NCBI GenBank assembly: GCA_027063305.1
Contig: JAMORY010000017.1
Coordinates: 1 to 49,806 of the forward strand
Length of the DNA: 49,806 nt
Direction of reading: 5' to 3'
DNA from: Sulfurovum sp.
GTDB taxonomy: Bacteria; Campylobacterota; Campylobacteria; Campylobacterales; Sulfurovaceae
The position numbers and the translations under genes are program-made. Shown piece by piece: positions 33,771 to 43,979 of the stretch. Within the stretch, counting starts at the first letter, position 1; each line of letters starts with the position of its first letter. The notes below the pieces were generated by a model. It saw only the letters and a list, made by a program, of their open reading frames with translations. It had not been told where the DNA came from and did not search any database.

Positions 33771-34829
33771 ATGACACTCGATGAGTTAAGAGAGAAGATA
33801 GACCATATCGACGATACGCTGTTAAAGCTCTACAATGAGCGTATGGAGCTGGTGCATCAAGTGGGAGAACTCAAGAACACCACCGGTGCGCCCATCTATC
33901 GTCCCGAGAGAGAACAGGCGATCCTTAACCGCCTCAAAGCACAGAACAACGGCAAGTTGACCGATGAGGCGATCGATGCGCTCTTTTTGGAGATGTTCGC
34001 CGTAGCGCGTAACCTTGAGCGTCCCGAGGCGGTTGCCTATCTTGGGCCTGAAGCGAGTTTCACCCATCAAGCCGCAGAGAGCAAGTTCGGTGCGATGAGC
34101 GTCTACTATCCGGTCGCGACCATCAAAGGTGTCTTTAGGGAGGTAAGCAACGGTAAGGCGAAGTTTGGTGTGGTGCCGATCGAGAACAGCTCCAACGGGA
34201 TCGTCTCCGATACCATCAGCTGTCTGAACGACTATGACTTGAAGATCATTGCCGAAGTGGTCGTGGAAATCCACCATGTGCTTGCGACACAGGCGGAGAA
34301 GATCGGTGATATCAAACGTATCTACTCCAAAGATATCGCTTTTGGGCAGTGTCAGAACTTCTTGAACGATTTTGGTTTCGATGATGTCGAGCAGATCCCG
34401 GTAGAGTCAACGGCAAAAGCGGCGAAGCTTGCGGCGGAAGACCCTGAAAGCGCAGCGATCTGTTCGGCCGTTGCGGCAAAGATCTACAACCTGCCGATCC
34501 TCTTTGAAAATATCGAAGATAACCAGAACAACCGTACCCGTTTCTTCGTTGTCAGTGATTTTGAGAATGCGCCAAGTGGAAAAGATAAGACATCGCTGCT
34601 TGTCAAGCTTCCTAACAGACCGGGTTCACTGGTGGAGTTCCTTAATGATTTTGAAGCGGCACACATCAACCTTACCAAGATCAAGTCGCATATTGTTGAG
34701 GGGGATTCCATCTTCTTTATTGAATTCAACGGGCATAAAGACGATCCGAAGATCAAAGAGATTATCGAAAAACACAAAGACTCCATTAAAGTGCTTGGAT
34801 CGTATGTGAAAGAGACAGACGACATTTAA
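33771..34829 (+). CDS. pheA: Bifunctional chorismate mutase / prephenate dehydratase
   Basis: PheA catalyses two steps toward phenylalanine. The AroQ mutase domain spans about residues 1-85 (DELREKIDHIDDTLLKLYNE). The prephenate dehydratase domain spans about 88-270 (YLGPEASFTHQAA, VPIENSSNGIV, NRTRFFV), and a C-terminal ACT domain covers about 275-352 (SLLVKLPNRPGSLVEFL), which senses phenylalanine. The ATG at 33771 has AGGA seven nt upstream; a GTG one codon earlier is possible. A terminator hairpin in a dispersed repeat follows. Confidence 0.96.
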   Translation: MTLDELREKIDHIDDTLLKLYNERMELVHQVGELKNTTGAPIYRPEREQAILNRLKAQNNGKLTDEAIDALFLEMFAVARNLERPEAVAYLGPEASFTHQAAESKFGAMSVYYPVATIKGVFREVSNGKAKFGVVPIENSSNGIVSDTISCLNDYDLKIIAEVVVEIHHVLATQAEKIGDIKRIYSKDIAFGQCQNFLNDFGFDDVEQIPVESTAKAAKLAAEDPESAAICSAVAAKIYNLPILFENIEDNQNNRTRFFVVSDFENAPSGKDKTSLLVKLPNRPGSLVEFLNDFEAAHINLTKIKSHIVEGDSIFFIEFNGHKDDPKIKEIIEKHKDSIKVLGSYVKETDDI

Positions 34830-34879
34830 AATGCTGGGGCATTTTAGAAGTGAATGATGAACAGTGAATGATGAATAGT

Positions 34880-34911
34880 TTTGGTATGCTTTTCTGGTGA
34901 AAAGCTTTTAT
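34880..34911 (+). repeat. Dispersed hairpin repeat, copy 2 (terminator of pheA)
   Basis: TTTTGGTAT is followed by GCTTTTC-TGGT-GAAAAGC and TTTTAT. Compared with the copy after clpA, the stem bases differ but still pair. The preceding GTGAATGATGAA units (34851-34876) are a short direct repeat. Confidence 0.65.
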
Positions 34912-34922
34912 AGAGAATGTAG

Positions 34923-34940
34923 GGTAGGCTTTAGCCTACC
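34923..34940. repeat. Short palindrome before hisC
   Basis: GGTAGGC/GCCTACC with a TTTA loop lies 15 nt before the hisC ATG. Nearly the same sequence recurs at about 43961-43975 beside the dnaX 3' end. Confidence 0.6.
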
Positions 34941-34955
34941 AAGTAAGGATCTGGG

Positions 34956-36050
34956 ATGAAATTTAACAAAGTATTGGAAAACATTAAGACCTACGAAGCG
35001 GGAAAGCCTATTGAGTTGGTGGTACGAGAGTTCGGTATCGCTCCTGAGGATGTAGTAAAACTCGCTTCCAATGAGAACCCTATCGGTACTTCGCCGGCGG
35101 TTGCAAGTGTCATTAGAGAGAATGCGACCAAAGCGCACCTTTATCCTGATGACAGTATGTTCGAGCTCAAAGCGGCGCTTTCTCAAAAGTTCGATGTGCA
35201 AGATGAGAATATCATCATCGGTGCAGGGAGCGACCAGGTATTGGAGTTCATCTCCCGTGCACTACTGAATGAAAATGAATCCGTACTGATGTCGGCGGTC
35301 ACCTTTGCGATGTATGAGATCTATGCCAAGCAGATGGGGGCGAAGATCGTCCGTACACCAAGCTGGGAGCATAAGTTCGATGAGTTCATCGAAGCGTACC
35401 GTACCCATAAGCCAAAGATCGTTTACATCTGTACACCAAACAACCCTACAGGCGATGCAACGAGTAAAGAGGAAGTATTGCGTATCATCGAAGCGATTGA
35501 TCCAGAGACCCTTGTGGTGGTCGATGGTGCCTATATGGAGTATGCCGCTGCCAAAGATACCGACTATGCCATTGGTCCTAAAGATCTTATCGGGTACGAA
35601 CATGTGATCTATCTGGGGACGTTCTCCAAAGCCTACGGGCTTGGCGGTATGCGTGTGGGGTACGGTATTGCGCAAGCAGCGCTTATTCAAGAGCTTTATA
35701 AGATGCGTCCTCCGTTTAATATTACGACTCTCTCTTTGGCAGCGGCGATAGCAGCGGCCAAAGATGAGACGTTCGTAGCAGAGTCCATTAGGTTGCATCA
35801 AGAGGAGTTGACACGTTACGAAGCGTTTGCAAAGGTGTATAAGTTCGGCTATATTAAGAGCTATACCAACTTCATTACCTACCTCTTCCCCAAGACGATG
35901 GATTCGACGCAGATCGCCGATGCCCTGCTTAGACGCGGGGTGATCATCCGTGATCTGGCATCTTACGGTATGAACGCGATTCGTATCACCGTCGGGACCA
36001 AGAGACAGAACGATATCTTCTTTAAGCAGTTTGAAGAAGTGATCGCATAG
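34956..36050 (+). CDS. hisC: Histidinol-phosphate aminotransferase
   Basis: HisC is a PLP aminotransferase (fold type I) in histidine synthesis; it also accepts aromatic substrates in many bacteria. The 364-aa sequence has [44 protein letters not shown] and [16 protein letters not shown] with the PLP Lys. The PheA and aromatic context leaves room for an aromatic aminotransferase role, but the sequence type is HisC. Confidence 0.93.
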   Translation: MKFNKVLENIKTYEAGKPIELVVREFGIAPEDVVKLASNENPIGTSPAVASVIRENATKAHLYPDDSMFELKAALSQKFDVQDENIIIGAGSDQVLEFISRALLNENESVLMSAVTFAMYEIYAKQMGAKIVRTPSWEHKFDEFIEAYRTHKPKIVYICTPNNPTGDATSKEEVLRIIEAIDPETLVVVDGAYMEYAAAKDTDYAIGPKDLIGYEHVIYLGTFSKAYGLGGMRVGYGIAQAALIQELYKMRPPFNITTLSLAAAIAAAKDETFVAESIRLHQEELTRYEAFAKVYKFGYIKSYTNFITYLFPKTMDSTQIADALLRRGVIIRDLASYGMNAIRITVGTKRQNDIFFKQFEEVIA

Positions 36051-36073
36051 AGAAACAAGACTAAAGAGAGATC

Positions 36074-37876
36074 ATGGATATTACACACTACTCGGTAGAA
36101 GAGCTTGAATCATTGGCACAGAAGATACGTGAACGTATCTTGGAGACGGTCAGCAAGAACGGTGGGCACCTAAGCTCGACCTTGGGTGCGACGGATCTGA
36201 TCGTGGCGATGCACAAGGTCTTTGACGCATCCCGCGACCCGTTCATCTTTGATGTCTCTCATCAGGCATACGCGCATAAACTTTTAACGGACCGCTGGGA
36301 TACCTTCGATACTCTTCGTACATTCGGCGGTATCTGCGGCTATACCAAACCGAGCGAATCCTCTTACGACTACTATGTAGCAGGACACAGTTCCACTTCC
36401 ATCTCTTTGGCGGTAGGTGCGGCAAAAGCGATCGCCCTCAAAGGGGAGGATCGCATTCCTGTCGCTTTCATCGGTGACGGGAGTATGAGTGCGGGGATGG
36501 TCTATGAAGCGCTTAACGAGCTGGGTGACAGAAAATATCCTGTGGTGATCATCTTGAATGATAATGAGATGAGTATTGCCAAACCTATCGGTGCGATCAG
36601 TAAACTGCTCTCTCAGACTATGGCAAGCCCGTTCTATCAGAAGTTCAAGTCCAAAGTTGAAAAGATCGTCGATATGATGCCAGAAGGCACCAGCTATATG
36701 GCAAAGCGAGTGGAGGAGTCTTTCAAGCTTATTACCCCGGGTATTCTTTTTGAAGAGATGGGTATTGAGTATATCGGCCCTGTTAACGGACATGATATTG
36801 CCGCACTGATAGAGACGATGGAGGTTGCCAAAAGCCTTGGAAAACCGGTGATCATTCATGCCCAGACGACCAAGGGAAAAGGGTATGAGATCGCCGAGGG
36901 TACCAAAGAACACTGGCACGGGGTCGGTGCGTTCGATCCTGAGACAGGAAAGGCATATAAAAAAAGCAGTGCCAAAGCAGCGACCCAGATATTCTCAGAA
37001 ACACTGCTGTCTATGGCGGAAGAGGATGAAAAGATCGTAGGTGTGACCGCCGCCATGCCAAGCGGTACGGGAATGAGTGCGGTTATGGAGCGTTTCCCTG
37101 ATCGTTTCTGGGATGTTGCGATCGCCGAGCAGCATGCGGTCACCTCTATGGGGCCGTTGGCAAAAGAAGGCTTCAAACCCTTTTGTGCCCTCTACTCGAC
37201 CTTCTTGCAGCGTGGATACGATCAGGTCATTCATGATATCTGTCTAATGGATCTGGGAGTGGCATTCGCTATTGACCGTGCGGGGATCGTTGGAGAAGAC
37301 GGAGAGACACATCAAGGCGCGTTCGATATCTCTTACCTAAGAGCTATTCCGAACATGACACTATTTGCTCCGTACAATGAAACGACCATGAAACATGCCA
37401 TGGCATTTGCCAAAGTCTATGAACACCCTTGTGCATTCCGTTATCCAAGAGGAGCGTTCATTGCAGAAGACCGTGAAAGCCCCGCATACGAGCTGGGAAG
37501 ATCGCTACTGCTTCAAGAAGGAGAGGGTGAGGTACTTCTGATCGGTTACGGTAACGGAGTGGGACGTGCGCTAAAGACGGCTGCATTGCTCGATAGTGAA
37601 CCTGCCATCTTGGACCTTCGCTTTGTTAAACCGCTGGATGAAGCGATGCTGAAGCTTTTGAGTAAACAGTATTGCCGATGGTATGTCTTTTCCGATTCGG
37701 CAAGACTGGGTGGCGTGGGGTCCGCTATTTTGGAATTCTTAAGCGAAGCGGATATCGAAGGGGTATCGTTAACCTCTTTTGAGTATGATGATGCATTCAT
37801 CACACACGGTAATACAAAGCTGGTAGAAGAGAGCCTTGGGTTGTTGCCTGAGCAGTTGGCACAACGTATTATGTAG
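36074..37876 (+). CDS. dxs: 1-deoxy-D-xylulose-5-phosphate synthase
   Basis: Dxs condenses pyruvate with glyceraldehyde 3-phosphate and opens the MEP isoprenoid pathway. The 600-aa protein has the thiamin-diphosphate motif GDGSMSAGMVYEALN (near residue 138) ending in NDNEMSI, then PVNGHD, then the C-terminal transketolase half with AEQHAVTSMGPLA and HQGAFDISYLRAIP. Its GHLSSTLG N-terminal motif fits the family. The stop codon lies in a short repeat-like stretch that also appears in dnaX. Confidence 0.96.
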   Translation: MDITHYSVEELESLAQKIRERILETVSKNGGHLSSTLGATDLIVAMHKVFDASRDPFIFDVSHQAYAHKLLTDRWDTFDTLRTFGGICGYTKPSESSYDYYVAGHSSTSISLAVGAAKAIALKGEDRIPVAFIGDGSMSAGMVYEALNELGDRKYPVVIILNDNEMSIAKPIGAISKLLSQTMASPFYQKFKSKVEKIVDMMPEGTSYMAKRVEESFKLITPGILFEEMGIEYIGPVNGHDIAALIETMEVAKSLGKPVIIHAQTTKGKGYEIAEGTKEHWHGVGAFDPETGKAYKKSSAKAATQIFSETLLSMAEEDEKIVGVTAAMPSGTGMSAVMERFPDRFWDVAIAEQHAVTSMGPLAKEGFKPFCALYSTFLQRGYDQVIHDICLMDLGVAFAIDRAGIVGEDGETHQGAFDISYLRAIPNMTLFAPYNETTMKHAMAFAKVYEHPCAFRYPRGAFIAEDRESPAYELGRSLLLQEGEGEVLLIGYGNGVGRALKTAALLDSEPAILDLRFVKPLDEAMLKLLSKQYCRWYVFSDSARLGGVGSAILEFLSEADIEGVSLTSFEYDDAFITHGNTKLVEESLGLLPEQLAQRIM

Positions 37877-37926
37877 TACTTCGACAAGCTCAGTGACCGT
37901 TTGTATGTCACTGGCTGAGCTTGTTG
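37876..37926. repeat. Palindromic repeat at the dxs 3' end
   Basis: GTACTTCGACAAGCTCAGTG and a downstream GGCTGAGCTTGTTGATG form an inverted repeat. The left arm closely matches the 33-bp repeats in the dnaX linker (44224-44312). Confidence 0.65.
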
Positions 37927-37947
37927 ATGCCATCCTCAAGATTGAAT

Positions 37948-37978
37948 TTAAAAAAAAGGTGTATGCACACTTTTTTTA
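37948..37978. terminator. Bidirectional terminator between dxs and metK
   Basis: A run of A, then GGTGT-ATGC-ACAC, then a run of seven T give a stem that would terminate on either strand. The remaining stretch 37979-38100 holds no gene; a GAAGAAGGAG ribosome site precedes metK. Confidence 0.7.
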
Positions 37979-38100
37979 AGTTCAGTGACAGTGGACGAAC
38001 ATTAAATGAATCATAGCTGCTATGTCTGAGCCGATAGGCGAAGCTTTAGTGAGATGAATGGACAGACGGCTTTGCCGGATGTTCAGAAGAAGGAGTAATA

Positions 38101-39258
38101 ATGAACGAATACATTTTTACCAGTGAATCGGTAACTGAAGGGCATCCTGACAAGATGGCGGATCAGATCTCGGATGCGATCTTGGACTATATCATCAAGG
38201 AGGATCCCAATGCCAGAGTGGCATGTGAAACGTTACTGAGCAATGGTTTTTGTGTGATTGCAGGCGAGTTGAAAACAACAGCGTACGCTCCTATGCAGGA
38301 GATCGCACGTGAAGTGGTACGCGATATCGGCTATACCGATGCGGCATACGGATTTGACTATAGAAGTGCGGGTGTACTCAACGGGATCGGCGAACAGTCT
38401 CCCGATATCAACCAAGGGGTTGACAAAGCGTGTGGAGAGATTGGTGCAGGTGATCAGGGATTGATGTTCGGATATGCATGTAAGGAGACACCGGAGCTGA
38501 TGCCTCTGCCTATTACATTGGCACACAAGCTGACGGCGAAACTTGCCGAAGTACGAAAGAACGGTACGGTTCCGTTCCTTAGACCTGACGGTAAGGCACA
38601 AGTCTCGGTAAAGTATGTAGATGGAAAACCTGTAGAGGTCGATACGGTCGTTATCTCTACACAGCATCATGACAATGTCTCGTTGGCGCAGGTACAAAAA
38701 GCGGTACAGGAGGAGGTAATCATCCCTGTACTCGAAGCATACGGTATGCTTAAAGAGGGAATTACCTACCATATCAACCCGACAGGACGTTTCGTGATCG
38801 GTGGACCGCAAGGTGATGCGGGACTGACAGGACGTAAGATCATCGTTGATACGTACGGTGGTTCCTGTCCTCACGGAGGGGGAGCCTTCTCAGGGAAAGA
38901 TCCGACCAAGGTGGATCGTTCTGCAGCCTATGCAGCACGTTATGTAGCCAAGAACCTTGTTGCTGCGGGCGTATGTGAGAAAGCGACATTGCAAGTTGCC
39001 TATGCCATCGGTGTCGCAAAGCCTGTTTCGATCCATATCGACACACATGGAACAGCCACTATTGATGAGGAAAAGATCGTTGCATGTATCGAAGAGCTCT
39101 TTGACCTGACACCAAAAGGGATCATGGAAACACTGGACCTTCTAAGACCGATCTACCGTAAAACAGCGGCATACGGACACTTTGGAAGAGAGGATACCGA
39201 TTTCACATGGGAAAAAACGGATAAGGTGGAGGCGATTAAGTCCTTTTTGGGGATTTAA
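38101..39258 (+). CDS. metK: S-adenosylmethionine synthetase
   Basis: MetK makes S-adenosylmethionine from ATP and methionine. The 385-aa chain carries [20 protein letters not shown] at the N-terminus, [13 protein letters not shown] with the ATP-site residues, the P-loop-like [19 protein letters not shown] and [11 protein letters not shown] near the end. Length and motifs are standard. Confidence 0.97.
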   Translation: MNEYIFTSESVTEGHPDKMADQISDAILDYIIKEDPNARVACETLLSNGFCVIAGELKTTAYAPMQEIAREVVRDIGYTDAAYGFDYRSAGVLNGIGEQSPDINQGVDKACGEIGAGDQGLMFGYACKETPELMPLPITLAHKLTAKLAEVRKNGTVPFLRPDGKAQVSVKYVDGKPVEVDTVVISTQHHDNVSLAQVQKAVQEEVIIPVLEAYGMLKEGITYHINPTGRFVIGGPQGDAGLTGRKIIVDTYGGSCPHGGGAFSGKDPTKVDRSAAYAARYVAKNLVAAGVCEKATLQVAYAIGVAKPVSIHIDTHGTATIDEEKIVACIEELFDLTPKGIMETLDLLRPIYRKTAAYGHFGREDTDFTWEKTDKVEAIKSFLGI

Positions 39259-39318
39259 TTAAAGAATAATTCAAATAAGTTTTGCTATAGTTTGAGCATC
39301 TTAATAAAGGAGAAACAA

Positions 39319-39594
39319 ATGGCAGTAATTATTACAGATACTTGTATCAACTGTGCAGCTTGTATCGACGAATGTCCGGTAGAAGCGATCGTTGACGAGG
39401 ATGATAACCCAACAGGTGAAGAGATCTACTACGTATACCCAGACAAATGTGTTGAGTGTGTAGGTCACTTTGATGTACCGGCATGTGCAGAAGCATGTCC
39501 AACTGAAGGATGTATTCAGTGGGATGACTGTGTTGACGGTATGCCTTGCGCTGAGAACAGAGGCGAAAAAGGTACACCTGTTATCGAAGACTAA
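39319..39594 (+). CDS. Ferredoxin, 2[4Fe-4S] type
   Basis: This 91-aa electron carrier begins MAVIITDTCINCAACIDECP at an ATG with AAGGAG upstream. The first cluster is CxxCxxCxxxCP. The second uses CVECVGHFDVPACAEACP, with the longer insertion found in YfhL/Alvin-type ferredoxins, and further Cys follow in the tail. An upstream frame to 39292 would add non-homologous residues. Confidence 0.93.
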   Translation: MAVIITDTCINCAACIDECPVEAIVDEDDNPTGEEIYYVYPDKCVECVGHFDVPACAEACPTEGCIQWDDCVDGMPCAENRGEKGTPVIED

Positions 39595-39606
39595 TCTCGA
39601 TATATC

Positions 39607-39625
39607 GGTCGGAGTCTCTCCGACC
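39607..39625 (+). terminator. Terminator after the ferredoxin gene
   Basis: GGTCGGAG and CTCCGACC with a TCT loop are followed by a weak T-rich stretch. The rest of the gap to ndk (39626-39743) holds a TAGAAT-like -10 candidate near 39684. Confidence 0.7.
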
Positions 39626-39743
39626 ATCTCTTATTAACCTCTTCTTTTTATCTTTTTAATCCCTATTTAAACTACTGTTGGGTAGAATTCCGCCCGAATA
39701 CTTCACCTTTTACGAAGTAAATTATCCCGTAGGAACATAAAAT

Positions 39744-40157
39744 ATGGAACAAACACTATCAATCATCAAACCAGATGCAGTAGCAAAGAACGTTGTAGGA
39801 AAGATCCTTTCTCGTTTTGAGGATGCAGGACTTAGAATCGCAGCAACTAAAAAGATCCAACTTAGCCGTGCGGATGCGGAAGCATTCTACGCAGTACACG
39901 CAGAGAGACCATTCTTCAATGACCTTGTAGAGTTCATGATCTCAGGACCGGTTGTGGTTTCTGTACTTGAAGGTGAGAACGCAATGGCAAAGAACAGAGA
40001 GCTTATGGGTGCAACAAACCCAAAAGAGGCTGAGCCGGGAACTATCCGAGCTGACTTCGCTGACAGCATCGATGCGAACGCAGTACACGGAAGTGACTCT
40101 TTGGAGAATGCAGCGATCGAGATCGCATTCTTCTTCGCACAAAGAGAAATCTGCTAA
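39744..40157 (+). CDS. ndk: Nucleoside diphosphate kinase
   Basis: Ndk equilibrates nucleoside di- and triphosphates through a phospho-His. The 137-aa sequence begins [16 protein letters not shown] and contains the active-site stretch [12 protein letters not shown] (His near residue 115). All hallmark segments are present and in order. Confidence 0.97.
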   Translation: MEQTLSIIKPDAVAKNVVGKILSRFEDAGLRIAATKKIQLSRADAEAFYAVHAERPFFNDLVEFMISGPVVVSVLEGENAMAKNRELMGATNPKEAEPGTIRADFADSIDANAVHGSDSLENAAIEIAFFFAQREIC

Positions 40158-40169
40158 GAAACGATCCTT

Positions 40170-40544
40170 TTGAAGATCATTTTCGATAAGGTCGGTCAGA
40201 CCGCAAAACCTGTTTCCTTAAAGGTAGGGGAGGTGGCTTTGACCGGTACATTGCAAAAGAGCGGTTATCATCGTGTCTTACTGGATGCCAAAATGGAAGG
40301 AGCACTTCCTTTGGTATGTGACCGTTGCGGTCAGGCATTCGACCAGCAGGTCGATGCACCGCTTAAGTTGACCTTGAGCGATCGGATATCAGAAGATAAA
40401 GATGATTTGGATATAATTGAATTTTTAGATGGCGTTATTGACGTAACGTACATCCTCGAGAGCGAAATGAACGCGATCGAAGGTGCATTCCACTACTGTG
40501 ACAGCTGTGACGGAAGTGAAGAGGCGCTTGAAATAGAATACTAA
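40170..40544 (+). CDS. DUF177 (YceD-family) protein
   Basis: This 124-aa protein has LVCDRCGQAFDQQVDAPL, the family signature with a Cys pair, and a later CDSCDG pair. It lies directly upstream of rpmF, the conserved position for YceD, which is linked with 23S rRNA maturation in other bacteria. The start is TTG at 40170; the ribosome site is weak. Confidence 0.85.
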   Translation: MKIIFDKVGQTAKPVSLKVGEVALTGTLQKSGYHRVLLDAKMEGALPLVCDRCGQAFDQQVDAPLKLTLSDRISEDKDDLDIIEFLDGVIDVTYILESEMNAIEGAFHYCDSCDGSEEALEIEY

Positions 40545-40566
40545 AACCTAAAATAAAGGATGAATT

Positions 40567-40728
40567 ATGGCAGTACCTAAGAGACGTGTGAGTAAAACAA
40601 GAGCGGCAAAAAGAAGAACACACTACAAGTTGACACTTCCTATGCCTGTAAAAGATAGCGACGGAACATGGAGAATGCCTCACCACATGAACATGACGAC
40701 AGGTGAGTACAAAACGACTAAAGCGTAA
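40567..40728 (+). CDS. rpmF: 50S ribosomal protein L32
   Basis: This 53-aa basic protein reads [20 protein letters not shown], the universal L32 N-terminus, followed by a domain ending TGEYKTTKA. The zinc Cys residues of some L32 proteins are absent. AAGGATGAATT lies upstream. The start of plsX is 5 nt after the stop codon, the usual rpmF-plsX-fabH arrangement. Confidence 0.96.
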   Translation: MAVPKRRVSKTRAAKRRTHYKLTLPMPVKDSDGTWRMPHHMNMTTGEYKTTKA

Positions 40729-40733
40729 GTGCA

Positions 40734-41726
40734 ATGATCAGAATTGCAATTGATGCGATGGGTGGGGACTTCGGTCCCGAACCGATAATCGAAGGTGTGG
40801 TACAAGCACTAGAAGAGAAATCATTTTTACCTATTCTCGTAGGTGATAAGAACGAGATCCTCTCACTACTCCCCCAATATTATATTAACAAAGTTGAAGT
40901 TGTAGATGCATCAGATGTCATAGATATGGCCGATCAGGCGACCAATGCGCTTAAACGTAAAGAGTCATCGATCTATAAAGCGGTCGAGCTGGTACGTAAC
41001 AAAGAGGCCGATGCCGTTGTTTCTGCCGGACACAGTGGTGCGACCATGACACTTGCAACTTTGCGTATTGGGCGTTTGCCGCATATCTCCAAGCCGGCAC
41101 TCGCGACACTGATGCCAAGTATCGGGAAGAACAAGACCTTGGTGCTTGATGTGGGTGCAGTGACCGATTGTACACCGCAGAACCTATATGAGTTCGGTGC
41201 GATGGGTGAAGCATACATGGAAAAAGCGATGCATATCGCACATCCTCGTGTAGGGCTTCTCTCTAACGGTTCGGAGGATTCGAAAGGAAACGCTTTGACG
41301 AAAGAGGCGTTCAAACTTCTTAAGAACCTACGCGGTTTCGTCGGGAACGTCGAAGGGAAGAATATCTTTGACGGCAGTGTCGATGTGATCGTATGTGACG
41401 GGTTTACGGGGAACATTCTGCTCAAGACAAGTGAAGGGGTCGTTACAACGGTCTTTACTCTGATGAAGCAGTATATCCGTAAATCCCTACCTGCAAAGAT
41501 CGGGGCGTTGATGATGCGTAAGAAGGTCTTTGTGAACATGAAAAAAGAGGTTGACAAAGATGAGTACGGTGGAGCACCGCTACTGGGGATCGATGGTTGT
41601 GCCATTATCTCTCACGGTGCGTCCAATGCAAAAGCGATCAAAAATGCTATCTTCCAGGCGATGGCATACACGCAGTCGGATGTCAATAAAGAGATCGAAT
41701 CTCTCTTAAGTCATAAAGAGGGGTAA
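40734..41726 (+). CDS. plsX: Phosphate acyltransferase PlsX
   Basis: PlsX converts acyl-ACP to acyl-phosphate at the start of phospholipid synthesis. The 330-aa product begins [20 protein letters not shown]. It also has [22 protein letters not shown]-like [11 protein letters not shown], and [15 protein letters not shown]. Peripheral membrane association is expected. Confidence 0.96.
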   Translation: MIRIAIDAMGGDFGPEPIIEGVVQALEEKSFLPILVGDKNEILSLLPQYYINKVEVVDASDVIDMADQATNALKRKESSIYKAVELVRNKEADAVVSAGHSGATMTLATLRIGRLPHISKPALATLMPSIGKNKTLVLDVGAVTDCTPQNLYEFGAMGEAYMEKAMHIAHPRVGLLSNGSEDSKGNALTKEAFKLLKNLRGFVGNVEGKNIFDGSVDVIVCDGFTGNILLKTSEGVVTTVFTLMKQYIRKSLPAKIGALMMRKKVFVNMKKEVDKDEYGGAPLLGIDGCAIISHGASNAKAIKNAIFQAMAYTQSDVNKEIESLLSHKEG

Positions 41727-41860
41727 CGCAGTCGTTGTGTTGCCACCTCTTCTACACACCCTTCCCTCACATTATATGGCTATTACTTCTTATTCTCTCC
41801 TCAATTCTTAGAAACTTATGGTAAAATAAAGGTTATGAATTTACGGCTCTAAGGATAACA

Positions 41861-42877
41861 ATGTCACACACTACACCCCTTTATGCTTCTTTCCGATCGA
41901 TCGGTGCATATATCCCTAAAAAGATCCTTTCCAACGAAGACTTAGAAACAATGGTCGATACAAGTGACGAGTGGATCACTAAACGAACCGGTATTAAAGA
42001 ACGTCATATTGCCGCTGAAGACGAATACACCAGTGATATGGGTGCAAAAGCCGCAGCGATCGCTATTGAGCGTGCGGGTCTAAGCACGGATGAGATAGAC
42101 CTTGTGTTGTGTGCGACCGTTACGCCTGACTACTTCAATATGCCATCAACCGCATGTGTGATCTCCGATAAGCTTGGGATCAAGAATGTACAAGCGTTCG
42201 ATATCTCCGCAGCATGTAGCGGGTTTGTCTATCTACTCTCTTTGGCAAAAGCATTTATCGAGTCGGGAATGAAGAAGAACGTTCTTATCATCGGTGCAGA
42301 GAAGTTCTCTTCGATCGTGGACTATACCGACAGAAGCACTTGTATCCTCTTTGGTGACGGTGCGGGTGCGGCGGTTATCTCTGCTACGGATAAAAAAGAG
42401 GAAGCCTTTATCGATGTGCATGCCAGCGCGGATGGTTCCTACTCGGACTTCCTGGTTACACCTGCTCCGGGAAGCCGTAACCCCGCAAGTCAGAAAGTGA
42501 TCGATGAGGGGCTTCAGTATGTACAGATGAAAGGGAATGAGACCTTTAAATTGGCGGTCAAGACCTTGACCAAAGATGTTAAGGAGATCTTGGAGAAGAA
42601 TGGTATCGCTTCAGAGGATATTCCTCACTTCGTACCACACCAAGCCAATTACCGTATTATTAAAGCAGTAGGCGATGCATTGAAGATGCGCCAAGAACAA
42701 GTGGTCGTTACGGTACATAAGTATGGGAATACCTCTGCTGCCTCCATTCCAATGGCGATCAATGACATTTGGGAGTCGGGAAGACTGAAAAAGGGTGAAT
42801 TGATGTTGCTTGATACTTTTGGCGGCGGATTGACATGGGCGTCAGCGCTACTCCCCTTTGCAGGGGAGAGCATTTAG
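41861..42877 (+). CDS. fabH: 3-oxoacyl-ACP synthase III (FabH)
   Basis: FabH starts fatty-acid synthesis by condensing acetyl-CoA with malonyl-ACP. The 338-aa sequence has [32 protein letters not shown] with the catalytic Cys, [10 protein letters not shown] with the catalytic His and [13 protein letters not shown] with the Asn. A 134-nt gap after plsX contains a TAAAAT box, so it may have its own promoter. Confidence 0.96.
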   Translation: MSHTTPLYASFRSIGAYIPKKILSNEDLETMVDTSDEWITKRTGIKERHIAAEDEYTSDMGAKAAAIAIERAGLSTDEIDLVLCATVTPDYFNMPSTACVISDKLGIKNVQAFDISAACSGFVYLLSLAKAFIESGMKKNVLIIGAEKFSSIVDYTDRSTCILFGDGAGAAVISATDKKEEAFIDVHASADGSYSDFLVTPAPGSRNPASQKVIDEGLQYVQMKGNETFKLAVKTLTKDVKEILEKNGIASEDIPHFVPHQANYRIIKAVGDALKMRQEQVVVTVHKYGNTSAASIPMAINDIWESGRLKKGELMLLDTFGGGLTWASALLPFAGESI

Positions 42878-42902
42878 CGTTCAGCGTGTAGCCTTATTTT
42901 GT

Positions 42903-42992
42903 GTTACTTTTGCACTTTTTGTGCAGATATGCAGGCACCCATATTTGCGAAGCAAGGTGCCGGAATATCGTCCGCACAATTGCAAAAGTAAC
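42903..42992. repeat. Nested palindromic element downstream of fabH
   Basis: Three inverted-repeat pairs are nested: GTTACTTTTGCA with TGCAAAAGTAAC (42903 and 42981), TTGTGC with GCACAA (42919 and 42974) and GGCACC with GGTGCC (42934 and 42956). The resulting 90-nt fold would be a long interrupted hairpin. It is not coding. Confidence 0.65.
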
Positions 42993-43002
42993 GCTTTTTT
43001 GC

Positions 43003-43025
43003 CTACTTTTTTCTAAAAAAAGTAG
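43003..43025. terminator. Bidirectional terminator before the YmdB-like gene
   Basis: CTACTTTTTT and AAAAAAGTAG with a CTA loop lie about 50 nt before the TTG start at 43076. Confidence 0.65.
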
Positions 43026-43075
43026 AATAAAAACCTAAAATACAAAAAAATGTATTTTTTTAAAAGGCTTCTTCT

Positions 43076-43885
43076 TTGAAAATAGGATTTATCGGTGACA
43101 TTGTCGGTAAGCCCGGCAGACTTATCATTAAAAGACATCTTAAACGGCTCCGGGAGGAGCACTTTCTCGATCTTGTTATCGCAAACTCTGAAAATGCATC
43201 TCACGGCTTTGGATTAACAGCAAAGAACTGTGAAGAGCTACTTGGGTATGGTATTGATGTGATGACAGGAGGGAATCACAGCTTCGATAAAAAAGAGATA
43301 TTCGAACTCTTTGAGACCCATCCGGTGATACGTCCTATGAACTATCCTCTTAGCGCTCCGGGAAAAGGTATATACTTTGCGGATGTCAACGGGATAAAAG
43401 TAGCGGTCTTGAACTTGATGGGGCACTATACCATGCCGATGGTCGATAACCCTTTTACCATGATAAGCGGTGTTGTCGCCTCGCTAAAAGCGGAAGGTAT
43501 CACCCATATCGTTCTTGATATGCATGCAGAGGCGAGTTCGGAGAAGAATGCACTGCTTCATATCGTTGGGGAGGAGGTGTCGGCTATCTTGGGTACACAT
43601 ACGCATATTGGAACGGACGACCTGCAAGTAATTGGTGGTTGCTGTTATGTTACCGATGTAGGCTTGACCGGATGTAGGGACGGTGTGATCGGTATGGATA
43701 AAGCCGTTCCGCTAAAACGTTTTCTTAGCGGTCTTGGCGGACACCATAATATCCCTAACGAGTGTCAAGCGATCTTTCAAATGGTCGTGTTTGAGATGAA
43801 CGAGCAGGGGCGCTGTATCGGTGCGGAGAAGATCAAGATCTATGATGACGCTCCCAAGGTTGTGACATCGGCTTGGATGGATTAA
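43076..43885 (+). CDS. YmdB-type metallophosphoesterase
   Basis: This 269-aa cytoplasmic enzyme belongs to the TIGR00282/YmdB family of metal-dependent cyclic-nucleotide phosphodiesterases. It has FIGDIVGKPG with the first metal Asp, ANSENASHGFGLT, TGGNHSFDKKE, DMHAEASSEK and GTHTHIGTDD, which together provide the metal ligands. The start is TTG with AAAAGG 6 nt upstream. Its physiological substrate in this lineage is unknown. Confidence 0.9.
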   Translation: MKIGFIGDIVGKPGRLIIKRHLKRLREEHFLDLVIANSENASHGFGLTAKNCEELLGYGIDVMTGGNHSFDKKEIFELFETHPVIRPMNYPLSAPGKGIYFADVNGIKVAVLNLMGHYTMPMVDNPFTMISGVVASLKAEGITHIVLDMHAEASSEKNALLHIVGEEVSAILGTHTHIGTDDLQVIGGCCYVTDVGLTGCRDGVIGMDKAVPLKRFLSGLGGHHNIPNECQAIFQMVVFEMNEQGRCIGAEKIKIYDDAPKVVTSAWMD

Positions 43886-43979
43886 TAGTGTCATTTTGGG
43901 ATTGATCCGGAATCTTGAAATTGTCACCCGTATATTGTTTTGACAATTGGTTTTACAAGGTAGGCTTTAGCCTAGCATG

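Noticed and set aside
34923-34940. Terminator before hisC
   Set aside because: The palindrome lacks a T run and sits 15 nt before the start codon; the pheA terminator is the hairpin at 34888-34911.
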